Positions 1 to 7,353 of a stretch of DNA of 36,409 nucleotides are shown piece by piece. The translations under genes and the position numbers were made by a program. Below the pieces are notes generated by a model. That model searched no databases. It was given only the letters and a program-made list of their open reading frames with translations, and was not told the origin of the DNA. How positions within the stretch are numbered: the first letter of the stretch is position 1; each line of letters opens with the position of its first letter. The stretch is from Cryptosporangium minutisporangium (lineage in GTDB: Bacteria; Actinomycetota; Actinomycetes; Mycobacteriales; Cryptosporangiaceae): assembly GCF_039536245.1 (NCBI RefSeq), contig NZ_BAAAYN010000023.1:458194-494602 (forward strand), given 5' to 3'.

Positions 1-749
1 TCATGCGGTACCTGGACATGACCGGGCAGCACCTGCGGCTCCGGCTGCGGTGCTCCGCCGCCGGGGCCGACCGGCTGCACGAACGGATACCCGAACTGAC
101 AGCGCTACTCGACCGACTACCGGACACCGGTTCCGGTCCTCGCTTGGTGCCGGGCAGCGCGGCGTACGGTGCGCCGGGTGCCCGGCGTGTCCGCTCCTCG
201 TTCTACTCCCCCGAGCTGCGCAAGTACGGCGGCAGCGCGGGCGTGACGCTCGCCGAGGACCTGTTCACCGCCTCGACCCGCTGGTACCTCGAGCACGACG
301 TCGGCGCGCTGGACCCACTCGGTGAACGTGCGGGTTTGGCGGTCCATCTGCTCCAGTGCGCGGTCGAGGCGGCTCTGCCCGGCGAAGAGGGCGATTTCTG
401 GGCCGCTCACCGTCGGCAGTGGGGGTTCCACCTACGTGGCGCGGTCAGCGGGAACGAGGAGCTACGGCAGTTGAGCCGGGTGGCCGCGGCCGCCGTGGAG
501 ACGTCCGCATCGGCGGTCAGCCGCCTCGACGCCGAAGTCCGGGAGCACGCGGACCGGATTCGCGCGACGGCGGACGCCGCGGTCGCCGCCGGGGTCGCCG
601 TGCCGCGCGCACGACTGGTCCTCGACTACCTCCACCTGGACCTGAACCGGTGGGGCTTCCTCCCGCCGGAGGAGTGCTTGCTGGGATCGATCGCCGCCGC
701 ACGCTTTCCGCATCGGCAAGCACTTGCAACAGTGGAAAGTGCTCGGTAG
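1..749 (+). CDS. Thiopeptide-type bacteriocin biosynthesis (SpaB C-terminal-like) protein, 5' end outside window
   Basis: This is the C-terminal part of a protein of the SpaB_C / thiopeptide-type bacteriocin biosynthesis family, the glutamate-elimination part of split or full LanB-type dehydratases that make dehydroalanine/dehydrobutyrine in RiPP peptides. The visible frame opens with RYLDMTGQHLRLRLR, the family's conserved 'RY.D..GhHLRLR' core. It continues with YSPELRKYGG (family 'Y.PE..RYGG') and ends with a YLHLDLNRWGF segment like the family's conserved 'LiHMh.NRLG'. The family normally has about 30-40 residues before the RYxD motif, so the ATG at 3 is almost certainly internal and the real start lies upstream of the window. 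A stop at 747-749 is followed 34 bases later by an ABC transporter gene, a plausible export or immunity partner. The family call is fairly sure. Whether this is a stand-alone small subunit or the end of a full-length dehydratase cannot be seen. Confidence 0.75.
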   Translation, partial: MRYLDMTGQHLRLRLRCSAAGADRLHERIPELTALLDRLPDTGSGPRLVPGSAAYGAPGARRVRSSFYSPELRKYGGSAGVTLAEDLFTASTRWYLEHDVGALDPLGERAGLAVHLLQCAVEAALPGEEGDFWAAHRRQWGFHLRGAVSGNEELRQLSRVAAAAVETSASAVSRLDAEVREHADRIRATADAAVAAGVAVPRARLVLDYLHLDLNRWGFLPPEECLLGSIAAARFPHRQALATVESAR

Positions 750-783
750 CGTCGAGGTCATCACAGTCCGGAAGGAGAACGAG

Positions 784-1743
784 ATGCCGACAGAGCGAGT
801 CGTCAGCTTCAGGAACGTGACCAAGACCTACGAGGGCTCGTCGGGCCGGGTGCAGGCGCTTCGCGGTGTCGACCTGGACGTCGAACGCGGCGAGATCTTC
901 GGATTGCTCGGCCCGAACGGGGCGGGCAAGAGCACGAGCATCGAAATCCTGGTCGGCCTCCGCCGGCCGACCTCCGGGACCGTCGACGTCCTCGCCATGG
1001 ACCCGCTCGCCGACGGCCCGCGGCTGCGCGAGCGGGTCTCGATCCAGCCCCAGCACGCTTCGGTGTTCCAGCAGCAGACGGTGGCCGAGCTGCTCCGTAC
1101 CTGGGCCTCGTTCTACCGGGCTCCGCGGGACCCGGAGCAGCTGCTGACCGATCTGGGGTTGCGCGAGAGCCGCGACATGCGCGTGGGCAAGCTCTCCGGT
1201 GGCCAGCAGCAGCGTGTCCTGGTCGGGCTCGCGCTGGTGGGCAATCCGGAACTGCTGGTGCTCGACGAGCCGTCCACCGGCATGGATCCCAACGCCCGCG
1301 CCGATCTGTGGCGCTTGCTCCGCGAGTACCGACGCAACGGAGGCACGGTGCTGCTCTCCACCCATGCGATGGAGGAGGCCGAGCAGCTGTGCAGCCGCAT
1401 CGCGATCATGTTCGGTGGTCGAGTCGTGGCGACGGGTACGCCGACCGAACTCGTGCACGCCCACGCTCCCAGCCGCACCCTGTCGTTCACGGTCGACTCG
1501 GTGACCGGGCTGTCCCGGCTGGACGGCATCGCCACCGTCGTCGACACCGAACCGGCCGCCGGTGGGGCCACTCGCGTCCACGTCGACTCGCTCGACTCCG
1601 ACGCCACGATCGCGATGCTGGCCGGAACCCTCGGGGCCCGGGACATCGACGTCCGCAGCGGAGGGCTGGACGGAGTGTTCCGGCGCCTCACCGGCCACGA
1701 ATACACCGTCGAATCGCCCGTTCTCGAGGGGAGCATGTCGTGA
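784..1743 (+). CDS. ABC transporter ATP-binding protein
   Basis: This 319-residue ATPase of an ABC-2 type transporter energises the permease encoded directly downstream. It shows the full nucleotide-binding set in order: Walker A GPNGAGKST (about residue 42), Q-loop near SIQPQH, signature LSGGQQQR, Walker B LLVLDEPSTGMD and the H-loop LLSTHAMEEAE. After the ATPase core there is a C-terminal extension of about 100 residues, typical of the drug/lipid exporter (DrrA/CcmA-like) class. I place the start at ATG 784 because GAAGGAG at 771-777 gives a good ribosome site. An in-frame ATG at 724 would overlap the preceding gene and lacks such a site. The stop overlaps the GTG of the permease (GTGA, 1740-1743). 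Beside the RiPP dehydratase it may export or confer immunity to the peptide; that role is inference. Confidence 0.93.
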   Translation: MPTERVVSFRNVTKTYEGSSGRVQALRGVDLDVERGEIFGLLGPNGAGKSTSIEILVGLRRPTSGTVDVLAMDPLADGPRLRERVSIQPQHASVFQQQTVAELLRTWASFYRAPRDPEQLLTDLGLRESRDMRVGKLSGGQQQRVLVGLALVGNPELLVLDEPSTGMDPNARADLWRLLREYRRNGGTVLLSTHAMEEAEQLCSRIAIMFGGRVVATGTPTELVHAHAPSRTLSFTVDSVTGLSRLDGIATVVDTEPAAGGATRVHVDSLDSDATIAMLAGTLGARDIDVRSGGLDGVFRRLTGHEYTVESPVLEGSMS

Positions 1744-2504
1744 ACCGCCCGCTGTTCAACCGAGAGATGGTCCGCCTGCAAGCGCGGGAGCTGCTTCGCG
1801 ACAGCCGGTACTTCTGGTTCGCGCTGATCTTCCCCTTCTTCATGCTGGGCCTGTTCCTGTTCCTCAGCAGCGTGGTGCCGAGCAACCCGGGCGGCCCCGA
1901 CCTCAAGCCGGTCGTCGTACCGATCGCGTTGTTCCTCGCGGCCAGCAGCGTCGGACTCACGATCACCGCCGGGCCACTCGCCGGGCTCCGCAGCCGCGGC
2001 ACCCTCCGCCTGCTGGGCACCACACCGCTCGGCGTCGGCCGGTTCCTCGTGACGCACGTGTCGGTGCGACTCGCCTTCGTGATCGTTCAGATCTGTGCGC
2101 TGCTCGCCGTCGCGATGGCGTTCGGGTCCATCCGGGTGACACAGCTCCCGGCGTTGCTGGGGGTGTCGCTGCTCGGAACCGTGCTGTTCGGCGCGATCGG
2201 CTACCTGATCGGCGGACGCCTGCGCTCTCCCGAGGTCGCCGCCAACGTCGGGACGCTGATCCAGCTCGGGGCGCTGTTCATGAGCGGGCTCGCGTTGCCG
2301 CCCCAGATCCTGCCGTCCGGGGTGCGGACGTTCTTCGAGTGGATTCCGTCCAGCTCGCTCGGCGACCTCTTGCTCCACCTGGTGCCCGCCGGCAGTCCGA
2401 GTCATCCTGCCTGGGTGTCGGTGCTTGTGCTGGTCGGTACCACGGTCGCGTTCGCCGTCGCGACCCTGGTCACGTTCCGCTGGGACGACGGCGCCCGTGT
2501 CTAG
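1740..2504 (+). CDS. ABC-2 type transporter permease
   Basis: This 254-residue integral membrane protein is the partner of the upstream ATPase. About six hydrophobic segments are visible: FWFALIFPFFMLGLFLFL near residue 22, VVVPIALFLAASSVGLTI, the LAFVIVQICALLAVAMAF region, the LLGVSLLGTVLFGAIGYLIGG region, the LIQLGALFMSGLALPP region, and a final stretch around VLVLVGTTVAFAVATLVTF. The polar N-terminus and the arrangement match ABC-2/DrrB-type permeases of 240-260 residues. The GTG start at 1740 overlaps the ATPase stop by four bases, implying translational coupling and 1:1 production. No motif gives the substrate; export of a RiPP, lipid or drug are all possible. Confidence 0.9.
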   Translation: MNRPLFNREMVRLQARELLRDSRYFWFALIFPFFMLGLFLFLSSVVPSNPGGPDLKPVVVPIALFLAASSVGLTITAGPLAGLRSRGTLRLLGTTPLGVGRFLVTHVSVRLAFVIVQICALLAVAMAFGSIRVTQLPALLGVSLLGTVLFGAIGYLIGGRLRSPEVAANVGTLIQLGALFMSGLALPPQILPSGVRTFFEWIPSSSLGDLLLHLVPAGSPSHPAWVSVLVLVGTTVAFAVATLVTFRWDDGARV

Positions 2505-2526
2505 GATCGACGAGGAAGGTGAGGAC

Positions 2527-2982
2527 ATGACCGAGGCCAGCCCCCGTCAGATGCTCGATGCCGCCACCGGTGCCGCCCAGCGCGCCCGCGCGCAACGCCA
2601 CTACCGCGCGGCCCCGTTCGTCCTCCTGGGCGTCGTCGAGATGCTCGTGGTCGTGCAGCCCTACCTGTGGCGGCGGATCGCCGACATCGACGTCCTGCCG
2701 GGGCTGATCCCCACACTCGCGGTCATGGTGCTGGTCGTCGCCGGCGTCTACGGCGGAAGCCGGCCCAGCACACCGCGTCACGGTCGAGCCGCCTTCGGCA
2801 TCACCGCCGGGGTCACGGCGGCGATCGTCGCACTCACCGTGACCGTCGGCGAGACCGCGCTGCCGGACTCGGCGGCCTGGTGGATCGCGGGCGCGGTACT
2901 CAGCGGTGTCCCGATGGTGGCGCTGGGCGCCTTCGTCCGGAACCGTTCGGCCGTGGGGGACGACGGCCGGGCGCGGTCATGA
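2527..2982 (+). CDS. Small membrane protein of unknown function
   Basis: A 151-residue protein that I do not recognise. After a polar N-terminal stretch of about 40 residues rich in Ala, Arg and Gln it has four hydrophobic segments: FVLLGVVEMLVVVQ, LIPTLAVMVLVVAGVYGG, a segment around ITAGVTAAIVALTVTVG, and WWIAGAVLSGVPMVALGAFV. It ends in a short charged tail. Start ATG 2527 is chosen for the purine-rich site GAGGAAGGTGAGG just upstream; it lies 22 bases after the permease stop. Its stop overlaps the ATG of the winged-helix gene (ATGA, 2979-2982). Small four-helix membrane proteins often sit beside ABC-2 transporters and winged-helix regulators in actinobacteria, but nothing in the sequence shows a function. 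Confidence 0.85.
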   Translation: MTEASPRQMLDAATGAAQRARAQRHYRAAPFVLLGVVEMLVVVQPYLWRRIADIDVLPGLIPTLAVMVLVVAGVYGGSRPSTPRHGRAAFGITAGVTAAIVALTVTVGETALPDSAAWWIAGAVLSGVPMVALGAFVRNRSAVGDDGRARS

Positions 2983-3293
2983 CCGAGGCGCACCCACGGC
3001 ACTCGCTGGATCCGCTCATCCACCGACCGGTCGCGCTGTCGATCGTCGCGGCCCTGGACGCCGTCGACGAAGCCGACTTCGCCACCGTCCGCGATCTGGT
3101 CCTGGTGTCGGACTCGACGCTGTCCAAGCAGGTCGCGGCGTTGGAGGCGGCGGGCTACGTCGCGGTACGCAAGACGTTCGTGGGGCGCCGGGGCAAGACC
3201 TACCTGTCGATGACACCGGCCGGCCGGAACGCCTTCCGCGCCCACATGGACGCGCTGCTCAAGATCGCCGGTCGCACGGCCCGATCGACATGA
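2979..3293 (+). CDS. Winged-helix DNA-binding transcriptional regulator
   Basis: This 104-residue regulator consists of little more than one winged-helix domain of the HTH_27/MarR-like type. Diagnostic stretches are LDPLIHRPVALSIVAAL at the N-terminus, the recognition-helix region SDSTLSKQVAALEAAGYV and the wing KTFVGRRGKTYLSMTPAGR. Small proteins of this class are usually dimeric repressors or activators, often coded next to the membrane or transport genes they control. It overlaps the preceding membrane protein and the following GPP34 gene by four bases each (ATGA at 2979-2982 and 3290-3293), so it is made with them. Its target is most likely the promoter of this operon; that is inference, as no operator was identified upstream of 784. 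Confidence 0.88.
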   Translation: MTEAHPRHSLDPLIHRPVALSIVAALDAVDEADFATVRDLVLVSDSTLSKQVAALEAAGYVAVRKTFVGRRGKTYLSMTPAGRNAFRAHMDALLKIAGRTARST

Positions 3294-3892
3294 ACGGCGA
3301 GCTCGTGGTCGGCGAGGAGATCGCCGTGGTCGCACTGGACGAATCCGGGCGGCTCAACGTACAGCGCACCAAGTTCGACTTCCATCTCGCCGGAGCGGCG
3401 CTCGCCGAGCTGCGCCACCAGAACCGGGTGCAGGCCGACGATCGCACGCTCCGCGGATGGGACGTCGAGCCGACCGGACACCCGGTGCTGGACGAGGCCG
3501 TGCGCCGGCTGGGGCGGCCGGGTCCGAACGTCCGCATCGAGCGAGCGATCGCCACGGTGGCCGGCACTGCTCGCCGAGCGGTCTTCGGCCACCTCGTCGA
3601 GACCGGGACGCTCACCGTGCAGCCGGGCGGCTTCCTGCGGGCCACGCGCTACACGACGGTTCGCCGGTCGGCCGACGGCGTCCGGACCGACCTGCTCCGT
3701 GCGGAAGCGGGTGACCCGACCGCCCACGAACGGTCGCTCATCGCGTTCCTGCGGAGCCTGGGCTGGCTACCGGAGATCCTCCGGCTGCCGCCCACCGATT
3801 CCCGGCTCGACTCGCTGACCCGGTCGGCCGCCGACGAATGGGGCCCGAGCGCAGTGCGGCGAGCGCTCGATTTCTTCCGGGCGCCGCACTGA
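3290..3892 (+). CDS. GPP34 family (GOLPH3-like) phosphoprotein
   Basis: This 200-residue protein matches the GPP34/GOLPH3 family. The pattern is an N-terminal 'E.I..VALDE.GRL' strand, then LAGAALAELRHQNRV, the 'PTGHPVLDEAVRRLG' segment, and a helix-rich C-terminal half with GHLVETGTLTVQPGGFLRATRY. Eukaryotic GOLPH3 binds phosphatidylinositol-4-phosphate at the Golgi. The bacterial members are common in actinobacteria and their role is largely unknown. Start ATG 3290 overlaps the regulator stop (ATGA), and it is the last gene of the run that begins at 784. Its coupling to a winged-helix regulator and an ABC exporter suggests a membrane-associated or lipid-binding job in the same process; that is inference. 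Confidence 0.8.
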   Translation: MNGELVVGEEIAVVALDESGRLNVQRTKFDFHLAGAALAELRHQNRVQADDRTLRGWDVEPTGHPVLDEAVRRLGRPGPNVRIERAIATVAGTARRAVFGHLVETGTLTVQPGGFLRATRYTTVRRSADGVRTDLLRAEAGDPTAHERSLIAFLRSLGWLPEILRLPPTDSRLDSLTRSAADEWGPSAVRRALDFFRAPH

Positions 3893-3962
3893 TTCCCCAG
3901 GCGTCGGATCGGGCACCCGCGACTGACCTACGGTCGGCACCGAGACGAGCGCGGAGGTTCCC

Positions 3963-4010
3963 ATGACGCCACCGGACGGTACGACGGGACCACGCATGAG
4001 CCTCCGGTGA
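3963..4010 (+). CDS. Short leader ORF upstream of MFS exporter
   Basis: A 15-codon ORF, MTPPDGTTGPRMSLR, begins at ATG 3963 with a strong ribosome site (GCGGAGG at 3951-3957, five bases before the ATG). Its TGA at 4008-4010 overlaps the GTG start of the MFS gene at 4007. The MFS start itself has no purine-rich site in front of it, so ribosomes finishing this ORF may be what loads the exporter gene. It could be a regulatory leader peptide of the kind seen before antibiotic-resistance genes, or simply a translational-coupling device. No protein family applies. Confidence 0.5.
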   Translation: MTPPDGTTGPRMSLR

Positions 4011-5434
4011 GCGGGACGACGTCGTCGGTCCGGGCCCGCGTCGGGCTGCGCTCGGACCGTGGGCCGGTCCTGCTCGCGATGATGCTCTCCACGGCGCTGA
4101 TCGCGCTCGACTCGACGATTCTCGCGACCGCGGTCCCGTCGATCGTCGCCGACGTCGGTGGCTTCGCCGAGTTCCCCTGGCTGTTCTCGGTCTACCTGCT
4201 GGCGCAGGCGGTGACCGTGCCGCTCTACGGCAAGCTGGCCGACCAGTTCGGACGCAAGCCGATCATGCTCGTGGGCATCGGGTTGTTCTTGCTCGGCTCC
4301 GTCCTCTGCGGACTGGCGTGGAACATGGGCACCCTGATCGGGTTCCGGGTGATCCAGGGCCTCGGCGCCGGCGCGATCGCCCCGATGACGATGACGATCG
4401 CCGGCGACATCTACACGACCGAGGAGCGCGCGAAGGCCCAGGGTTACCTCGCGAGCATGTGGGGCGTCGCCTCGGTCGTCGGACCGACGCTCGGCGGTGT
4501 GTTCAGCGAATACACCTCGTGGCGGTGGATCTTCCTGGTCAACGTCCCGCTGTGCCTGCTCGCGGCGGCGATGGTGATGCGCAACTTCGCCGAGCGGGTC
4601 GAACGCGTCCACCCGAGGATCGACTACACCGGGGCCACGCTGCTCACCGGCGGACTCACGCTGGTGATCCTGGCCCTGCTCGAAGGTGGGCAGTTGTGGC
4701 CGTGGACGTCGCCGGCCGGGTTGGGGATCGCGACCGGGGGCCTCGTCCTCTTGGTGGCGTTCGCGTTCGTGGAGCGGAGTGCGGCCGAGCCGGTGCTGCC
4801 GCTCTGGGTGTTCCGGCGTCGCCTGTTGGTCAGCAGTGGGGTGGCCTCCGCCGCGATCGGCGCGGTGGTGCTGGGGCTCACGTCCTACATTCCGACGTAC
4901 GTGCAGGAGGTCCTCGGGTACGGACCGCTGGTCGCCGGATTCGCGCTGGCCACGCTGTCGATCGGGTGGCCGGTCGCGGCCTCCCAGTCCGGCCGGATCT
5001 ACCTGCGGTTCGGCTTCCGCGTCTGCGCCCTGATCGGCACGTCGATCGCGTTCGGCGGATCGCTGCTGCTGCTCCTGCTGGACGAGCACACGAGCGTCTG
5101 GCAGGTGGCCGGCACGTGCCTCCTGATCGGCGTCGGCATGGGGCTCACGAACAGCCCGACGCTGATCGCGGCGCAGTCCAGCGTCGGGTGGGGAGAGCGT
5201 GGGGTGGTCACCGCGAACAACATGTTCCTGCGTTCGATGGGCAGCGCGGTCGGAGTCGCGGTCTTCGGTGCGCTGGCCAACGCCGCCCTCGGAAGTGGCC
5301 ACCGCACTCCCGAGGCGCTCACCGACGTCGTCCAGCACATCGCGGTCGTCATCGTCGGCCTGGCCCTCGTGCTCCTGCTGGCCGTCGCGGCGCTCCCCCG
5401 CTCGCTTCAGGACTTGCGTGCGACAGCCGCGTAG
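4007..5434 (+). CDS. MFS transporter, DHA2 (EmrB/QacA) type drug exporter
   Basis: This 475-residue proton-driven exporter of the major facilitator superfamily has about 14 predicted membrane helices, as in the DHA2 family. Motifs visible: LIALDSTILATAVPSIVADVG in helix 1 (motif D1), the loop 2-3 motif A GKLADQFGRKPIM, the R in GFRVIQGLGAGAIAP (motif B), and the antiporter motif C region VASVVGPTLGGVFSE followed by WRWIFLVNVP. The GTG at 4007 is the first possible start in frame and overlaps the stop of a short leader ORF. It stands alone: the next gene is convergent, with a hairpin between them. Likely substrates are hydrophobic drugs or siderophore-like molecules, but the sequence does not say which. 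Confidence 0.92.
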   Translation: MSGTTSSVRARVGLRSDRGPVLLAMMLSTALIALDSTILATAVPSIVADVGGFAEFPWLFSVYLLAQAVTVPLYGKLADQFGRKPIMLVGIGLFLLGSVLCGLAWNMGTLIGFRVIQGLGAGAIAPMTMTIAGDIYTTEERAKAQGYLASMWGVASVVGPTLGGVFSEYTSWRWIFLVNVPLCLLAAAMVMRNFAERVERVHPRIDYTGATLLTGGLTLVILALLEGGQLWPWTSPAGLGIATGGLVLLVAFAFVERSAAEPVLPLWVFRRRLLVSSGVASAAIGAVVLGLTSYIPTYVQEVLGYGPLVAGFALATLSIGWPVAASQSGRIYLRFGFRVCALIGTSIAFGGSLLLLLLDEHTSVWQVAGTCLLIGVGMGLTNSPTLIAAQSSVGWGERGVVTANNMFLRSMGSAVGVAVFGALANAALGSGHRTPEALTDVVQHIAVVIVGLALVLLLAVAALPRSLQDLRATAA

Positions 5435-5507
5435 AACCAGCGCGAGCCCTCGTCGTCGGCGGCCTCCGTCACCGCGTCTCGGACTCCGTGCGGTGACCAG
5501 CCCTGCT

Positions 5508-5545
5508 CCCCCGGCCGGCCACGGGGTGCCGTCGCCGACCGGGGG
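5508..5545. terminator. Bidirectional hairpin terminator between convergent genes
   Basis: An 11-bp stem with one mismatch (arms CCCCCGGCCGG at 5508-5518 and CCGACCGGGGG at 5535-5545) and a 16-base loop lies between the convergent MFS gene and secreted-protein gene. There is no T-run, as is usual in high-GC actinobacteria. Confidence 0.5.
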
Positions 5546-5569
5546 CCTGGATCGTGGGGTCGCGGTAGG

Positions 5570-6079
5570 TCAGCAGTAGCCGGTCGGGCAGCGGATCCAA
5601 GCGCTCCAGCCGAGGCCGGTAGCGCCCGACGTGATCCAGAGGTCGTTGGCGCCGATCCGCACTATGACCTCGTGCCAACCGTCCTGCCGGGTACGGATCT
5701 TGTAGATGTCGTCAGCGATGCCGGGGCCGGCGCTGGCGGTATCCATCTGCCTCCAGGCCGTCCACGTGGACCAAATGTGGAAGACCTTGCGGTCCGTACC
5801 GATCCCGAAGCACTCGTCCTCGCTGCCGTTACGCTCCCAGTCGACGATGAAGACCCGGGAACCCGGACGGAAGGTCCCGATGCGACCGAAGCAGTTCGCC
5901 TGGTAGCGGGGCGCTTTGGGTGTGTAAATCCGGAGGCCGGGTGCCACGGCCGCCGCCTCGGGCACGGACGCCGAAACCGCGGCCGAACCCGTGGCCGAGG
6001 CGGGCGCCGGCGCGGCGATAGCCAGGCCGCCAGCCACCAGGGTCGTCGCGAACAACCAAACAATTGCTCTCCGTAACAT
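5570..6079 (-). CDS. Secreted protein of unknown function
   Basis: This 169-residue exported protein has a clear Sec signal peptide: MLRRAIVWLF, a hydrophobic core LVAGGLAIAAPAPASA, and a probable cut after ASA near residue 30. The mature part of about 138 residues has four cysteines (in NCFG, DECFG and RCPTGYC), enough for two disulfides. It contains the stretches RIGTFRPGSRVFIVDWERNG and DGWHEVIVRIGANDLWI. The pattern of many Trp/Gly and Ser/Thr residues suggests a small beta-rich extracellular domain; I do not recognise a family. Start 6079 is preferred because it begins the signal peptide and has GGAG just upstream. In-frame Met codons further up would bury the signal peptide. It is convergent with the MFS gene and monocistronic. 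Confidence 0.8.
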   Translation of the reverse strand: MLRRAIVWLFATTLVAGGLAIAAPAPASATGSAAVSASVPEAAAVAPGLRIYTPKAPRYQANCFGRIGTFRPGSRVFIVDWERNGSEDECFGIGTDRKVFHIWSTWTAWRQMDTASAGPGIADDIYKIRTRQDGWHEVIVRIGANDLWITSGATGLGWSAWIRCPTGYC

Positions 6080-6330
6080 GGGTCTCCGATCTGGGGAGGA
6101 TCCGGGAGCTCGCTCGTTCGACGGCATTCGCCGCCTTTGGTGCGCATTGAGTGCACCATTTGCGGCGCGCGCGTGAGACCGACGTGGTGTCCCGAGATGA
6201 GGCCCAGAGAGGGACATGGTGGCCATTACGTTGCCTGGTCTTTATCGCTAGCGGCGCAATTGTCTTCCCGGCCGGGCGGGTGCCGAGCAGCGCTACGCGG
6301 GCGGCGCCGGCCACGGCCGAACAGCTCGTG

Positions 6331-6346
6331 TCGGCCGAGCGGCCGA
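6331..6346 (-). terminator. Short hairpin downstream of enoyl-CoA hydratase gene
   Basis: A perfect 7-bp inverted repeat (TCGGCCG at 6331-6337 and CGGCCGA at 6340-6346) lies 27 bases beyond the stop of the leftward enoyl-CoA hydratase gene. The stem is short and lacks a T-run, so this is a weak call. Otherwise 6080-6373 shows only the upstream region of the secreted-protein gene. Confidence 0.25.
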
Positions 6347-6373
6347 ACGGAGGTCGTTCAGTCCGTCCAGTGC

Positions 6374-7132
6374 TTACGGAGTCCCGGCGGACCGGCGCAT
6401 CGACCACATCTGGGCCGGCCGCTCGTACTGCATCGCGACATCCCAGCCCACCGCGCCGTTGACGACCTCCTTGCGGAAGTTGCCCACGGCCGTTCGGGCC
6501 AGGTCCGGATCAGCCGCGACACGACCGGCCAGCTCTCGCGCGCGGGACTCCACCATCTCGTCGTCCACCGCCTCCCACGCCAGCCCCAGCTGGGCGGCGC
6601 GCGTGCCGTTGATCTCCTCGCCGAACAGCGCCATCGCGGCCGCCGCTTCGCGGCCGATCAGCCGCGACAAGATCACGAAGTGCCCACCACCCGGGTGCAA
6701 CCCACGCTTGAGGAACCCGCACAGCAACCGCGCATTCGAGGCGACGATCCGGAGGTCGGCGGCCAGCAGCATGTTCATGCCGGCCCCGACCGCCGAGCCG
6801 CGGACCGCCGCGACCGTCGGTACCCGCACCTGTCCGAGCCGGTAGAAAGAGTCGTAGATCGTGCCCATGCCCTCGTATGCCGCTGGCGCTGCCGGGTCCT
6901 GGCCGGCCGAGGTCAGCGTCGCGATGTCACCGCCGGCGCAGAATGACTTGCCGACCGCCGTGATGACCAGCGCGCCGACGTCGGACCGGCCGTCGACCTC
7001 GTCGAACGTCGCGATCAGCTCCGTCGCCATCGCCGGCGTGAGCGCGTTGCGGCGGTCCGGCGCATTGAGCGTCACCACCGCCACCCCGCTCTCGACCTCG
7101 AGCAGGACCTCATCGGAGTCGGTCACGAGCAC
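6374..7132 (-). CDS. Enoyl-CoA hydratase/isomerase family protein
   Basis: This 252-residue crotonase-fold enzyme has the oxyanion-hole and substrate-binding elements in order: RRNALTPAM near residue 27, GKSFCAGGDIATL near residue 61, and VAAVRGSAVGAGMNMLLAADLRI near residue 107. The position often holding the first catalytic Glu of true hydratases is in NARLLCGFLKRGLHPGGG, without an obvious Glu pair. It may therefore be an isomerase or other crotonase-family enzyme rather than a classical beta-oxidation hydratase. The GTG start at 7132 has AAAGGG upstream; a second GTG two codons later is an alternative. It stands alone between the leftward diguanylate-cyclase gene and the secreted-protein gene, so no pathway can be assigned. 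Confidence 0.85.
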   Translation of the reverse strand: MLVTDSDEVLLEVESGVAVVTLNAPDRRNALTPAMATELIATFDEVDGRSDVGALVITAVGKSFCAGGDIATLTSAGQDPAAPAAYEGMGTIYDSFYRLGQVRVPTVAAVRGSAVGAGMNMLLAADLRIVASNARLLCGFLKRGLHPGGGHFVILSRLIGREAAAAMALFGEEINGTRAAQLGLAWEAVDDEMVESRARELAGRVAADPDLARTAVGNFRKEVVNGAVGWDVAMQYERPAQMWSMRRSAGTP

Positions 7133-7353
7133 GCCCTTTCGCAGAGACGAACATTAGACGACGTGGGTCAATGCCGACCACGAGGCGTCGGGACACGCGC
7201 GCTGCGGTACCTGGCAATGCTCGGCATCCTCGCAGTCCTCCTCGCCATGGACCTACGCTGCTAACGCGTGCCGAACGGGTCACGCAGCCTGATCCTCTCG
7301 GCAGAACCGGGCGGCGCGCGGCTCGCCGCCACGACCACTGGGCCGGATCTCGG

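Noticed and set aside
3767-5338. A minus-strand open frame of over 500 codons opposite the MFS gene
   Set aside because: Composition is Arg/Asp/Gln/His-rich with no hydrophobic core or motifs, as expected for the antisense of a GC-rich coding gene; the plus-strand MFS reading has clear motifs.
6301-6355. Repeated GGCCGAAC units
   Set aside because: Only two short copies in GC-rich sequence; better explained by the small hairpin at 6331-6346 than by a repeat family.
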